From RYN-428 sp035551995 (GTDB lineage Bacteria; Planctomycetota; Phycisphaerae; Tepidisphaerales; Tepidisphaeraceae): a DNA stretch of 64,000 nt. Both the position numbers and the translations under genes were made by a program. The notes under the pieces are model-generated. The model saw only the letters and a list, made by a program, of their open reading frames with translations. It searched no databases and was not told the origin of the DNA. The DNA lies in contig DASZME010000041.1 in assembly GCA_035551995.1 (NCBI GenBank), positions 1 to 64,000 on the forward strand, written 5' to 3'. This document shows, one piece after another, positions 42,753-51,026 of the stretch (its first letter is position 1; each line of letters begins with the position of its first letter).

Positions 42753-44597
42753 TTATCGAAGTGCGACGGATTTGGTTCCCGCCGTGTCGATCGCCCCGAT
42801 CAGTTGCTCGGGAGAATATATTCCGTTCAGCTTAATCGGTTCAGCGGCGCCGGGCCCGTAGACAAGCGTAAACGGGATCGCCGGGAAATCCGCCTTTTGG
42901 CCCAGCAATGTCCATCCAACGGCCGAGCTCGAGGTGAGATCGGCTTTGAGCATATCGACGTCGCGCTTCTTGACCGCCGCCACGACGGTGGAACTATGAA
43001 GCGTATGGACCTCGAGGTACTGGCATGTGCTGCACCAGGCGGCGGTAAATTCAACGACCGCCACGCGATTCGCCTTCTGGGCCGACGCGAGAGTGGCGGG
43101 CGAATAGGGGGTCCAACTGTACGGCTGTTGCACAATCGTCCAGACGGCGGCGAAGGTCCCGCCGATCAGCGCGATCGCCAGAAGGGTCGAAATCATCCGA
43201 GGCGTAAAATTCGGGGAAAGGCGAGTCGTTCGGCCGATCAGGTATAGACCGGCGATGACCGCGACAGCGAACAAAATCCACCAGAACGCGTCGGCGCCGG
43301 TAAAGGGCACGATAAATCGCCGGGCGAAGAAGACCGCGCTGCCGAGCAGCAGGAAGGCCATCATCTGTTTCACGAGGTCCGACCATGGCCCGGTTCGCGG
43401 GAATTTACGCGCGAGTTCGGGAAACGCGCTCAGGAGAAAATAGGGGAACGCCATTCCCGCGCCGACGGTCATGACGAGAGTGGCGCCGATGACGGCCGGC
43501 TGGGAAGCGGCCCACACCAGCAGACTCACGAACAACCCGAACGTGCATGGGGTCGAGAGGATCGCCGTCAGAATGCCGAACAAAAAGTTGCCGAGGTAAG
43601 TGTCGTGGCGCGGCGTGATGTTGTAGATGCCGGTTGGCAGATTCACCGTGAAAACGCCGAACGTGCCGACGGCCATCACCAGCAAAATGACGACAATGCC
43701 GAGATTCAGCCAGACATTGCTATAGATTTCGCCCCATCCGACTTTGCGATAGACGACGACAACCAGCGCAAGCACGGCGAAGCTTGCGATCAGCCCCGCG
43801 CTGAAAACCGCGCCGAACGCCAGGCACTTGGCGCGGTTATGTTGCGACACTTCGTAGAACCCGATCGCCTTGAGCGGGAGAACGGGCAAGACGCACGGCA
43901 CCGCATTGAAAATGATGCCGGCGATAAAGGCGGCGACAAACGCGAGCAGATAGGAATTATGCTTGAGCTCAAACCCACCGAACAGTTTTTCGCCTACGGG
44001 CGCGGGCCCGGCGGAAACGGTCGATCCGGCGGCCTCCGAAAACCATCGCGGATCGACGTTCTTGAACAGTTGCGAATCCTGCGTCACCACCGGCTCGCCG
44101 ATCGGCTCGATGGTCGTTTCGATCGTGAAGCGAATGGTGGTGGGCGGAAGGCACTGCTTGTCGTCGCATGCCTGAAGATTCACGCTCCCGGTAATTTTCA
44201 GCGGGCCGGCGGCGGCGTCCTGCTTCACCTGCAGCGGCACATAAACCGTTACCTTCCCGGTGTAGACGTTTAACGGCTTGTCCGGATCGATGCTTTTGTA
44301 CGTCTGCGACTTCCCTTTCGGATAAACCGCCGGGAAAACCGTCAGCGCCGACGCCGGATCGACCTGCGCCTCGAAGGGGATATAGTCCTTATCCGACGGC
44401 GTGTGCGATTGAGCGTGATACCCGTCATGAACCGCTACCACGATCGCGGCGACGGCCTGCTGGCCTTCCTGAAGCGATTTGAAATTCACGACCGCTTGCT
44501 CGATATTCGCATACGCCGGCGGCGCCGCGCCGTGGGCAAGCGCGGGGAACATCAAAAAAACACAGAAGGCGAACGGCGTTAATTTTCGCGGTGGCAT
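42753..44597 (-). CDS. dsbD: DsbD-like thiol:disulfide interchange protein
   Basis: 614 residues. Carries reducing equivalents across the membrane to exported proteins. Order: signal peptide (TPFAFCVFLMFPALAHGAAP); an N-terminal DsbD-alpha-like domain (about 30-190, including ACDDKQCLPPTTIRF); eight or so membrane segments of the DsbD/CcdA type (FVAAFIAGIIFNAVPCVLPV; TAILSTPCTFGLFVSLLVWA); and a C-terminal thioredoxin domain with VVEFTAAWCSTCQYLEV (CxxC at about 521-524). VPCVLP and STPCTFG supply the paired membrane cysteines. A second Rrf2 gene starts 114 bases away divergently. With the VKOR fusion at 22.4 kb, both oxidation and reduction arms of extracytoplasmic thiol chemistry are present. 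Confidence 0.92.
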   Translation of the reverse strand: MPPRKLTPFAFCVFLMFPALAHGAAPPAYANIEQAVVNFKSLQEGQQAVAAIVVAVHDGYHAQSHTPSDKDYIPFEAQVDPASALTVFPAVYPKGKSQTYKSIDPDKPLNVYTGKVTVYVPLQVKQDAAAGPLKITGSVNLQACDDKQCLPPTTIRFTIETTIEPIGEPVVTQDSQLFKNVDPRWFSEAAGSTVSAGPAPVGEKLFGGFELKHNSYLLAFVAAFIAGIIFNAVPCVLPVLPLKAIGFYEVSQHNRAKCLAFGAVFSAGLIASFAVLALVVVVYRKVGWGEIYSNVWLNLGIVVILLVMAVGTFGVFTVNLPTGIYNITPRHDTYLGNFLFGILTAILSTPCTFGLFVSLLVWAASQPAVIGATLVMTVGAGMAFPYFLLSAFPELARKFPRTGPWSDLVKQMMAFLLLGSAVFFARRFIVPFTGADAFWWILFAVAVIAGLYLIGRTTRLSPNFTPRMISTLLAIALIGGTFAAVWTIVQQPYSWTPYSPATLASAQKANRVAVVEFTAAWCSTCQYLEVHTLHSSTVVAAVKKRDVDMLKADLTSSSAVGWTLLGQKADFPAIPFTLVYGPGAAEPIKLNGIYSPEQLIGAIDTAGTKSVALR

Positions 44598-44710
44598 GCC
44601 TTAAGTATACCGCCGGGCGCGTGGATTATTAGCCCCGTTGCTCTTAACATGTTTTCCCTGTTCCAGCCCCTTGCGATTGGGGCGTTTTTGTTTCCCCGGG
44701 AGAACCGCAA

Positions 44711-45148
44711 TTGAGGCTTTCAAAGCAAACCGAGTATGGCCTGCGAGCGGTCGTGCAGCTGGCCCGGCTTGATCCTCAAACTTTCGTGCAATCACGCGAT
44801 CTGGCGCAACAAGAGGGGTTGCCCACCAAGTTTCTGGAAGCGATTCTCCTGACGTTGCGGCGCGGCGGATTCCTCGAAAGCAAGGTCGGCCGCGACGGCG
44901 GTTATCGGCTCGCGCGGGCGCCGAAGGATATTCGCGTCGGCGAAGTGCTGCGGCGCCTGGAAGGACGACTCACGGCGATGGAGGGAAAGCTACCGGCCGA
45001 ACTGACGCCCGGCGAAGTGGCCGTCCACCTGATCAACGTCCGCCTGACGCAGGCGACCGATGAGGTTTTGGATAACCTCTCGCTCGAGCAACTGATGGAC
45101 CACGTCAGCAGGAACGCCAAGGTCCAGCAGGAAATGTATTACATCTGA
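44711..45148 (+). CDS. Rrf2-family regulator without cysteines
   Basis: 145 residues from a TTG start (MRLSKQTEYGLRAVVQLARL) preceded by GGGAG. LPTKFLEAILLTLRRGGFLE and VGRDGGYRLARAP are the Rrf2 helix-wing elements. Unlike the Rrf2 at 23.8 kb, it has no Cys at all, so it cannot hold an Fe-S cluster in the usual manner. The divergent position next to the DsbD-like gene, with 113 bases between, suggests it controls that gene, its own, or both. DedA follows after a short gap. Confidence 0.9.
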   Translation: MRLSKQTEYGLRAVVQLARLDPQTFVQSRDLAQQEGLPTKFLEAILLTLRRGGFLESKVGRDGGYRLARAPKDIRVGEVLRRLEGRLTAMEGKLPAELTPGEVAVHLINVRLTQATDEVLDNLSLEQLMDHVSRNAKVQQEMYYI

Positions 45149-45192
45149 CGACTCTGTTGGCGTCCTCGTCTGTCGTCATCGTCAAAACAGCG

Positions 45193-45888
45193 ATGTCAAG
45201 CGTCGTGCCGCATCATCCGGATTCATTCGACGGGTGGATCTTTCACTGGATTCATCGCGGCGGTTGCCCTGCGCTGTTCGGCGTGCTCTTGTTGTGCGGC
45301 GTCGGACTGCCTTTGCCGGAAGACATTCCGCTGATCGCGGCGGGGTTTTTCATCCAGAGAGGCGAAATGAATCTCGCCCTGGCCGCGATCTGCGCCTGGT
45401 GCGGAATCATCGGCGGCGACTGCATTCTTTATATGCTCGGGCGGTCTTTCGGCGCCGAGGTCTCAAAAATACCGTTTATCGGTCGCCATGTGGACGTAAA
45501 ACGAATGGCGCGGGTCGAAACATGGTTTGCCCGTTATGGGGTGTGGGTGGTGATGGTCGGCCGGCTTTTCGCGGGGATTCGCGGGGCGATGGTCGTGGTC
45601 GCCGGCGCCACCAAGTTTAATTTCGTTAAGTTTATCGTGGCCGACAGTCTTGCCGCCGTCGTTAGCGGCGGGCTGTTTATGTTTCTCGGATACAAGTTCG
45701 CCAAGCACCTGCGCGCCTTCATGCACGATACGTTGCCGTATATCAAACATTGGATGATGCTGGGCCTGGTCGTGCTGCTTCTTGGTCTTCTGGTCTACGT
45801 CCTGTGGCGCCGGCGCCAGCGCCGGATCGCGGGGTTGCCGGGTTTTCCGGTCGAGCCGATGCCGGCGGAAGCGACTCCGACGAAATAA
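45193..45888 (+). CDS. DedA-family membrane protein
   Basis: 231 residues from ATG 45193 (MSSVVPHHPDSFDGWIFHWI); a TTG at 45157 is an alternative. Conserved DedA features: GLPLPEDIPLIAAGFFIQRG, CGIIGGDCILYMLGRSFGAE, and FARYGVWVVMVGRLFAGIRG with the conserved Arg. Two further helices follow, with a final one at MMLGLVVLLLGLLVYVLWRR. DedA proteins are implicated in lipid-carrier (undecaprenyl phosphate) flipping and membrane homeostasis. It is co-directional with the Rrf2 gene, spacing 44 bases. It converges on the FHA/RING-like gene. Confidence 0.9.
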   Translation: MSSVVPHHPDSFDGWIFHWIHRGGCPALFGVLLLCGVGLPLPEDIPLIAAGFFIQRGEMNLALAAICAWCGIIGGDCILYMLGRSFGAEVSKIPFIGRHVDVKRMARVETWFARYGVWVVMVGRLFAGIRGAMVVVAGATKFNFVKFIVADSLAAVVSGGLFMFLGYKFAKHLRAFMHDTLPYIKHWMMLGLVVLLLGLLVYVLWRRRQRRIAGLPGFPVEPMPAEATPTK

Positions 45889-45914
45889 CGATTTGCCAGT
45901 CGCGGGCGTCGGCG

Positions 45915-46808
45915 TCATTGCCCCGGCGGTCCGGCGTCGAGGACGCCGACCTGGTCGCATCCGTAGGAAGAGCATCCGTGGTTCTCGCGCCAGCAGTCGC
46001 CGTGAAACGATAAGCCGCAGGAAGGGCACTGCGCGATTTCATCGAAGACCGCGATCGCGGCGTGGCATACGCCGCACGTCCGTTCTTCCTGTTCCTCCGC
46101 GACGTCGGGCTCGATCTCGCGCGCCACTTTTGGCGCGGGTCGTGGCGGGGGGCGCGTGGCGGGGACGTAGATCGCGGTGGAGGTTTGCGGGGCGGATTCG
46201 TCCGAAACCGCCAGATCCATCTGCCCGTCCATCGCCGCGTCAAAAATATCTTCCGCGGGCAGCGATGTCGGTGGCGGCGGCGGCGCGACGGGAGGGGGCT
46301 TGGGCGTCGCCACGGGGCGCCTGCGGCTCATGGCCATGGGCGCCGGCGCCGGCCCGTTGATGCTTCGTCCGCAATAACGGCATCGGCCCATGCCCACATA
46401 GTGCGGCGGAAGCCAGATCGGCGCCCCGCATGCGCAATCGACGAAATTGCCCCCTTTTTCATCCCTCAGTTCGTGTCCCGGTCGGGAAATAAGTTTGATC
46501 TCTTCGACGCCTTGTGGAAGGGTTGAATCGACCTGATATCGCAACGCGAAGACCCCGATGCGAATCTCATCGCCGTCGCGGAGTTGACGGCGGTCGGTGA
46601 TGCTTTCGCCGTTGACGAACGTTCCGGTGCGGCTGGTCGCGTCAACAATATAGTGGCCATCGTCGCGCGGGGCGATCCACGCATGAATGCGCGACACCGT
46701 TCGATCCTCCAACACTACGGTATTCTGCGGCCACCGGCCAATCAGCACCCGGCCGGCAATTTCCCCGCCCCGGCGCTTTCCTCGATGTTCGATGAGCAAA
46801 ATGGACAT
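45915..46808 (-). CDS. FHA-domain protein with central zinc ribbon and C-terminal RING-like treble clef
   Basis: 297 residues from ATG 46808. The FHA domain (about 1-95) has IGRWPQNTVVLEDRTVSRIH (Gly-Arg at 24-25, Ser39-Arg-Ile-His) and TGTFVNGESI, the phosphothreonine-binding pattern. CACGAPIWLPPHYVGMGRCR starts a zinc-ribbon-like segment (Cys125, 127, 143, 146). A Pro-rich linker follows. The C-terminus (245-284) arranges eight potential zinc ligands: C245xxC248, C261xxC264, H269xxC272, C279, C284, within CPSCGLSFHGDCWRENHGC. This fits the bacterial RING-like families (Prok-RING type) found with prokaryotic Ubl/E1/JAB genes. It may act as an E3-like adaptor or reader; that is inferred. Its promoter region contains six heptamer repeats. 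Confidence 0.88.
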   Translation of the reverse strand: MSILLIEHRGKRRGGEIAGRVLIGRWPQNTVVLEDRTVSRIHAWIAPRDDGHYIVDATSRTGTFVNGESITDRRQLRDGDEIRIGVFALRYQVDSTLPQGVEEIKLISRPGHELRDEKGGNFVDCACGAPIWLPPHYVGMGRCRYCGRSINGPAPAPMAMSRRRPVATPKPPPVAPPPPPTSLPAEDIFDAAMDGQMDLAVSDESAPQTSTAIYVPATRPPPRPAPKVAREIEPDVAEEQEERTCGVCHAAIAVFDEIAQCPSCGLSFHGDCWRENHGCSSYGCDQVGVLDAGPPGQ

Positions 46809-46814
46809 AGATGA

Positions 46815-46856
46815 GTTGTCAGTTGTCAGTTGCCAGTTGCCAGTGGTCAGTTGCCA
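46815..46856. repeat. Six tandem 7-bp units abutting the FHA/RING-like start codon
   Basis: Units GTTGTCA, GTTGTCA, GTTGCCA, GTTGCCA, GTGGTCA, GTTGCCA fill 42 bases starting 7 bases upstream of the ATG (minus strand). This occupies the ribosome-binding region, where no good Shine-Dalgarno is seen. One more GTTGTCA occurs near 46986. Confidence 0.9.
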
Positions 46857-47014
46857 GAAATACAAAACAAATACACGTCACGGCAAAATCAACTTTTGGT
46901 CAATATTCTCTTTCCCTTCCACCACTAAAAACTATCGATCAGCAACTCCCCTATAAAGCAACATCTATCAACCATCAACTAGAGCAGTTGTCAGATTGTT
47001 CGCGCGTTTCTTCA

Positions 47015-47047
47015 TTTAGCGGCCCCGCTTGCGGGGCGTTTTTCGTG
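47015..47047 (+). repeat. Dispersed GCCCC-CTTGC-GGGGC hairpin repeat, copy 2
   Basis: TTTAGCGGCCCCGCTTGCGG followed by GGCGTTTTTCGTG. It matches copies at 16780-16810 and 53967-53999. It lies between the two FHA genes and could act as a terminator-like hairpin with a short T run. Confidence 0.7.
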
Positions 47048-47098
47048 ACGCAAGGTCGCTTCACCAACATGAGAAATGCTCCAGCAACCACCAACCAT

Positions 47099-48400
47099 TC
47101 ATTTTTTTGAAGACGGCCTCTTCTCATGAAACTCAAACGACGTATTTCCGACCTGGATGGTATCGCCGTTTTTCAGCTTGGCGCGTCCGATCGGCTTTCC
47201 GTTGATGAGCGTGGGAATTCCAAGCGGCAAGTCTTCGATTTCGATGCCGCCGGCCAGCAGGTGAATGGCGGCGTGGCGCTTGCCGACCTGTTTATCCTTG
47301 AACAAGTAAATCTGGCAATCGGGTGATGAGCCAATGTACGTCGGGTTGCGGTACAGAATGAATTGCTTGCCGGCGATGATGCCGGTGGTGACTTTAAGCC
47401 ACCCGGCCTTGATGACGTTTTCGAGCAATCCGGTCGCCAGGCCGGCCACGACGCCAATGGCGATGAGGGCGATCAATTTTCCGATGGCTTCGTTGTTGTT
47501 GGCGAGGGTTTGGATCGGATGAAAAAGGGCGCCGCCGATCAGGCCGCCCAGCAATCCGCCGAGCATCCCGACGGCGATTTTTTTCACGCTCCCGGCGGCA
47601 AGGCCCGATCCGATGCCGATGAACAATCCCAGCGTCCCCCACACCGCCGACGCGATGGCCAACTGCTTCACCCAATCCTTGTCGCCGGCCGTCACCGAAC
47701 CGGCGAACGTCGAGATTCGCCCGCTCAGGTACGCGGCCGCCGCGCCCCCGATCAACCCGGCGACCGCGCCGACCGTTCCGTTGATCAGCGTCGCCTTGCG
47801 CTTGCGTTGCGTGATCGGTTCGGCCACCGCCAGGCACAGCGCGATCATCATCCCGCACAGGCCGTACGAAAGCGTATTCAGGAAAAACTCGGCGACGTGG
47901 TCGTCGCTCTGGAGAACCTCGAGCTTTGACTTGCGCTGTTTGTCCGAAAGCTTGGAGTCCGGGTCGAGGACTACGAAATACGCATTATGTTTCCCGAGCG
48001 CTTTGACTTCCTCGATGGCCCCTTGAGCGGTCGTGTCGTCATACTGATGCAGGTCGTGCTTGGCCTGAATCTGTTGGATGTTTTTCAGGAATTCATCGGC
48101 TTTGGCGTGCGCGGCCGGGTCGTAGCCGATAAGGCTCCCGACAACGGGGCGGAGCGGGCCGTCCATCGCTTCGTCGACGCCCCAGGCCAATATGCCGCCC
48201 AGCAGGCCGAACACCGTCATGCAGACGATGGCGTTGTTCCAGACGCTGCTCCTCGAAGGTCCGGAAGCGACGGGAAGTTCCTCTTCGCGGGTTTGCGCAT
48301 ACGCGCGATTTCGCTCCATCGCGCTCTGCTCCCGCAGGCGCGTATCAACCCGGCGGGTTTCCAGTTCGTCCCAATTGATCGTGATTTTTTCGTCAGCCAT
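47099..48400 (-). CDS. Membrane FHA-domain protein of the ubiquitin-like cluster
   Basis: 433 residues from ATG 48400 with AAGGA ahead; an ATG 15 bases upstream is an alternative. A cytoplasmic N-terminus (INWDELETRRVDTRLREQSA) leads to a membrane segment (IVCMTVFGLLGGILAWGVDE). A helical soluble part follows, then several Gly/Ala-rich membrane helices (LINGTVGAVAGLIGGAAAAY; GTLGLFIGIGSGLAAGS; GMLGGLLGGLIGGALF; LIALIAIGVVAGLATGLL). The C-terminal 85 residues form an FHA domain (YRNPTYIGSSPDCQIYLFKD; KRHAAIHLLAGGIEIEDLPL; GTPTLINGKP-like NGKPIGRAKLKNGDTIQVGN). It probably recruits a phosphothreonine protein to the membrane near the JAMM and E1 proteins. The gap to the JAMM gene is 129 bases. 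Confidence 0.88.
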   Translation of the reverse strand: MADEKITINWDELETRRVDTRLREQSAMERNRAYAQTREEELPVASGPSRSSVWNNAIVCMTVFGLLGGILAWGVDEAMDGPLRPVVGSLIGYDPAAHAKADEFLKNIQQIQAKHDLHQYDDTTAQGAIEEVKALGKHNAYFVVLDPDSKLSDKQRKSKLEVLQSDDHVAEFFLNTLSYGLCGMMIALCLAVAEPITQRKRKATLINGTVGAVAGLIGGAAAAYLSGRISTFAGSVTAGDKDWVKQLAIASAVWGTLGLFIGIGSGLAAGSVKKIAVGMLGGLLGGLIGGALFHPIQTLANNNEAIGKLIALIAIGVVAGLATGLLENVIKAGWLKVTTGIIAGKQFILYRNPTYIGSSPDCQIYLFKDKQVGKRHAAIHLLAGGIEIEDLPLGIPTLINGKPIGRAKLKNGDTIQVGNTSFEFHEKRPSSKK

Positions 48401-48529
48401 GGCGTCCTTACTCAATCTTCGGCGATTGCATTCACTGGTCGCGCAAGTCCTCTGGGTTATTGATCGTAAACGCGAGACTTACAAGCGCGACGCCTGTGCT
48501 ACAGCCGTTCAAAAGCTCCTGTTTTTTTG

Positions 48530-49627
48530 CTATCGACTGCCCGGTCTTTTTACCGGAATCAGCGTCGGCCCGGTCGATCGGCCGTTTTCCAGCCCGTTGG
48601 CCCGCTTAAGAAAGGCGGGATTTTCGCTCGGCGTCGCCGGATCGATTAAAGCGCTGGACGATTGTGTCGTCGGCGTCGCAAAAATTGAAGCGCCGCCGTC
48701 GCCGGCCGACGAATCTTTACCCGGTCCGGCGCGCGGTTTTTTGTTCGGCTCGCTCTCCAGGCGATGCAAAGCCTGATGAACGCCCGGCAACCTCTTAATC
48801 GAATCCGGCCCCATCAGAAACACGAACAACGGCGCGATCAACGCGACAAGCACGACAAACAAGGCGCCCGTCAGCATCATATCCACCCGGCGTTCAAGGC
48901 TCCGGACCCGGCGCGTGAGAGTGGCGATCTGATCGCTCTCGGCGACCACGGCGTTGCCATCGACGGACTGCGTCATTGACGCCGGCGCGAAAAGCGAGGG
49001 GGACGGCGCGTGAGGCTCGACCAAAAAATTCTCGCGCGTCGCTTTCCCGTCGCGCCAGATGAAAACGCCTTCCTCTTCCGAATGCGGATCGTAGACGGAG
49101 GCGATCTGCCAGGCCTGATTGAAAAAATTCTCCTGGATGAACAGGTCCATGCCGGAAAGAAAAATCCCGAAGCCCGGATGGGTGTGATACCAGCCGATGA
49201 TTTTTTTGCCGGGAAAATCGCGATCGAGGGTTTCGTGGATGCGGGTCCAGGTTTCGGAGGTGATGGTGACCTGAGTCTGTTTTCCGACGGCGCTTTCGCC
49301 GCGGATCGAGTGTTCGACATAAGCCCACGGCGCCATTACGTCGCAATAGACGTCGCCGACGAGGACGCCGCATACTTCGCTTTCCATGGCGGTTTTGCCG
49401 TGGGTGTGGATGTCGTCAAGGACGGCTTGTTTGGCGATGATCTGAAAGCGAGAATCGCGCGTGCCGCCGGTTTTTGGCGGGTCGCGAAAGGGGAAGTCGG
49501 CGGTGCGCAGCGTGGAGGCGTCCGGGCCGCCGGGGCGCGGTTCGGCCGCCGCCTCTTTCAGCGCGATCGAATCGTGCAGATCGGCCATCGCCGGATGACC
49601 CTTGGACTTGGCGGTCTTTACTCCCAT
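48530..49627 (-). CDS. JAMM/MPN-domain metalloprotease-like protein with a membrane anchor
   Basis: 365 residues. The JAB/MPN domain (about 60-205) has ESEVCGVLVGDVY (likely catalytic Glu84) and GWYHTHPGFGIFLSGMD, giving the zinc motif His148, His150, Ser158, Asp161. All catalytic positions are present. A coiled segment (ATLTRRVRSLERRVDMML) and one membrane helix (GALFVVLVALIAPLFVFLMG, about 253-272) follow, then a Pro/Ser-rich tail. JAMM proteases cleave after the C-terminal Gly of ubiquitin-like proteins. It overlaps the E1 gene by 10 bases, a strong sign of coupling. Likely role: maturing the Ubl precursor and/or removing it from targets. Confidence 0.92.
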   Translation of the reverse strand: MGVKTAKSKGHPAMADLHDSIALKEAAAEPRPGGPDASTLRTADFPFRDPPKTGGTRDSRFQIIAKQAVLDDIHTHGKTAMESEVCGVLVGDVYCDVMAPWAYVEHSIRGESAVGKQTQVTITSETWTRIHETLDRDFPGKKIIGWYHTHPGFGIFLSGMDLFIQENFFNQAWQIASVYDPHSEEEGVFIWRDGKATRENFLVEPHAPSPSLFAPASMTQSVDGNAVVAESDQIATLTRRVRSLERRVDMMLTGALFVVLVALIAPLFVFLMGPDSIKRLPGVHQALHRLESEPNKKPRAGPGKDSSAGDGGASIFATPTTQSSSALIDPATPSENPAFLKRANGLENGRSTGPTLIPVKRPGSR

Positions 49628-50895
49628 TCCAGGTCCTCCGTCGGAACCCCGGGAATGCCGGTGTGATCGAGCGGCCCAAGCACGGCGGCGGCGTCTCCCG
49701 CCAACTCGAAGCCGATCGCGCGCTCGCGCGTCCGCCCGATCACAATATCAAACGGCGGCACGCCGATCTCCGCCAGCGTGTTGTCGAGAAACGCTTCGCT
49801 GCCCCGTATTTTATAGAACGTGACCACTTCGCGTCGAACGCCGGGGCAATGCGGACAATTCGCTTTTTCCGCCGACACCCGGCCAAGCGACGCGAACAGC
49901 GTCTCTTCCCGCTTGCAATTGGAGCAAACGAGCTTTTCCAGCATGTCGCGCCCCAGTTCCAACTCCGCCGTCGGACCGATGACGCGCCGCGCCTCGGCCA
50001 ACAACTCGCCGGCGGTGATCGACGAAGCTTTGGCGGCCAACGGCACGATTTCGTCGAGGGTTTCGTGACTGTAGCAATCTTCTTTGCGCTGAAATTCGAC
50101 CTGATAGGCCTCGGTGCTGAAGCCGTTGAAAACCCAGCCTTTGCCTTTGATGACCTCCAGACCGTGAAGAAATTTCACCGCTTCCTGGCACTGCACGCCG
50201 GCGATAATCGAGCTGATGGTTGGCGTGGTGGGGGTCTTTCCGCGTTCCATCTCGGGGCGGGAAAGCAGGTTGCAGGATCGCCGATTCTGCAATAGTTTCC
50301 AATCGGTCTTGGACATCGTGCATTCGTAACAGGGCCCGTCGGGAACGAAGACGCGGGCGGTGCCTTGAATGTGCTCGATGGCGCCGTCGATCCAGGGGCG
50401 ATTCACCTTCCAGCAATTGCGATTGATCGCCAGCCGGGCTTCGCGGTTGTCCAACCCGCCGATGACGATATCGGCCCAGCGAAAGACGCCGATGCCCAGA
50501 TCGTAAACGACGTTGCCGACGAAAGCGTTCGCCTTGATTTTCGGGTAGACGTCCCTGGCGCCGCGGACGGCGGCTTCGGCCTTGTAGGTTCCGTTGTCCG
50601 ATTCACGATAGAGAATGGAGCGCGATAGGTTGGAATTTTCGATGCGATCGAGGTCGGCGATGAAGACGTTGCCGACGCCAAGGAGGGCAAGATTCTTAAT
50701 GATTTCGTTGCCCAATGCCCCGGCGCCAACCACCAGCACCCTGGCGCGCGAAAGCCGGGCCTGGTCCCACCAACTGATGAGCCGAAAACGGTCGAATCGG
50801 TCTTCCGAACCGCCGGCGGTCTCGGCGGCGGTAATGCGGATCGGTGTTTGCGACGCGGTTACGGAATCGGTGAGGTTGTCAGCGGGGGAAGACAT
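49618..50895 (-). CDS. E1-like (ThiF/MoeB/HesA) Ubl-activating enzyme with C-terminal zinc ribbon
   Basis: 425 residues. Rossmann adenylation domain: VLVVGAGALGNEIIKNLALL (GxGxxG at 57-62), FIADLDRIENSNLSRSILYR with Asp81, Asp83 and Arg92, IVIGGLDNREARLAINR, then RPWIDGAIEHIQGTARVFVP. PCYEC (189-192) begins the zinc site; Cys208 in NRRSCNLLSRPEM lies near the E1-family active-cysteine position, followed by TPTTPTISSIIAGVQCQEAV. A late extension has CSNC (324-327) and CPHC (347-350), a zinc ribbon not found in MoeB or ThiF. It is predicted to adenylate the Gly terminus of the Ubl encoded 131 bases upstream. No E2 gene is seen in the cluster. Confidence 0.93.
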   Translation of the reverse strand: MSSPADNLTDSVTASQTPIRITAAETAGGSEDRFDRFRLISWWDQARLSRARVLVVGAGALGNEIIKNLALLGVGNVFIADLDRIENSNLSRSILYRESDNGTYKAEAAVRGARDVYPKIKANAFVGNVVYDLGIGVFRWADIVIGGLDNREARLAINRNCWKVNRPWIDGAIEHIQGTARVFVPDGPCYECTMSKTDWKLLQNRRSCNLLSRPEMERGKTPTTPTISSIIAGVQCQEAVKFLHGLEVIKGKGWVFNGFSTEAYQVEFQRKEDCYSHETLDEIVPLAAKASSITAGELLAEARRVIGPTAELELGRDMLEKLVCSNCKREETLFASLGRVSAEKANCPHCPGVRREVVTFYKIRGSEAFLDNTLAEIGVPPFDIVIGRTRERAIGFELAGDAAAVLGPLDHTGIPGVPTEDLEWE

Positions 50896-50918
50896 TATAT
50901 TTGTTACATCCGGCCCGC

Positions 50919-50953
50919 ACTCCCTCCCACGAAGAGGGCTTGGGTGAGGGTGG
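50919..50953. repeat. CTCCC/GAGGG dispersed repeat between E1 and Ubl genes
   Basis: CTCCCTCCCACGAAGAGGGC then TTGGGTGAGGGTGGAG. It is the same family as 16631-16675 and 35643-35766. It sits between the Ubl stop and the E1 start in the proposed operon. Confidence 0.55.
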
Positions 50954-51026
50954 AGCGTTCACGACGTTGAGGCAAGTCTCCTGCGGCGCAAGGCTCTACC
51001 GGCTCGCCTCGAAGCGGCGCCGTTCG

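Noticed and set aside
46815..46856. Possible CRISPR-like array
   Set aside because: Units are 7 bp and directly abutting, with no spacers; it is a simple tandem repeat. No CRISPR array or cas gene was seen elsewhere.
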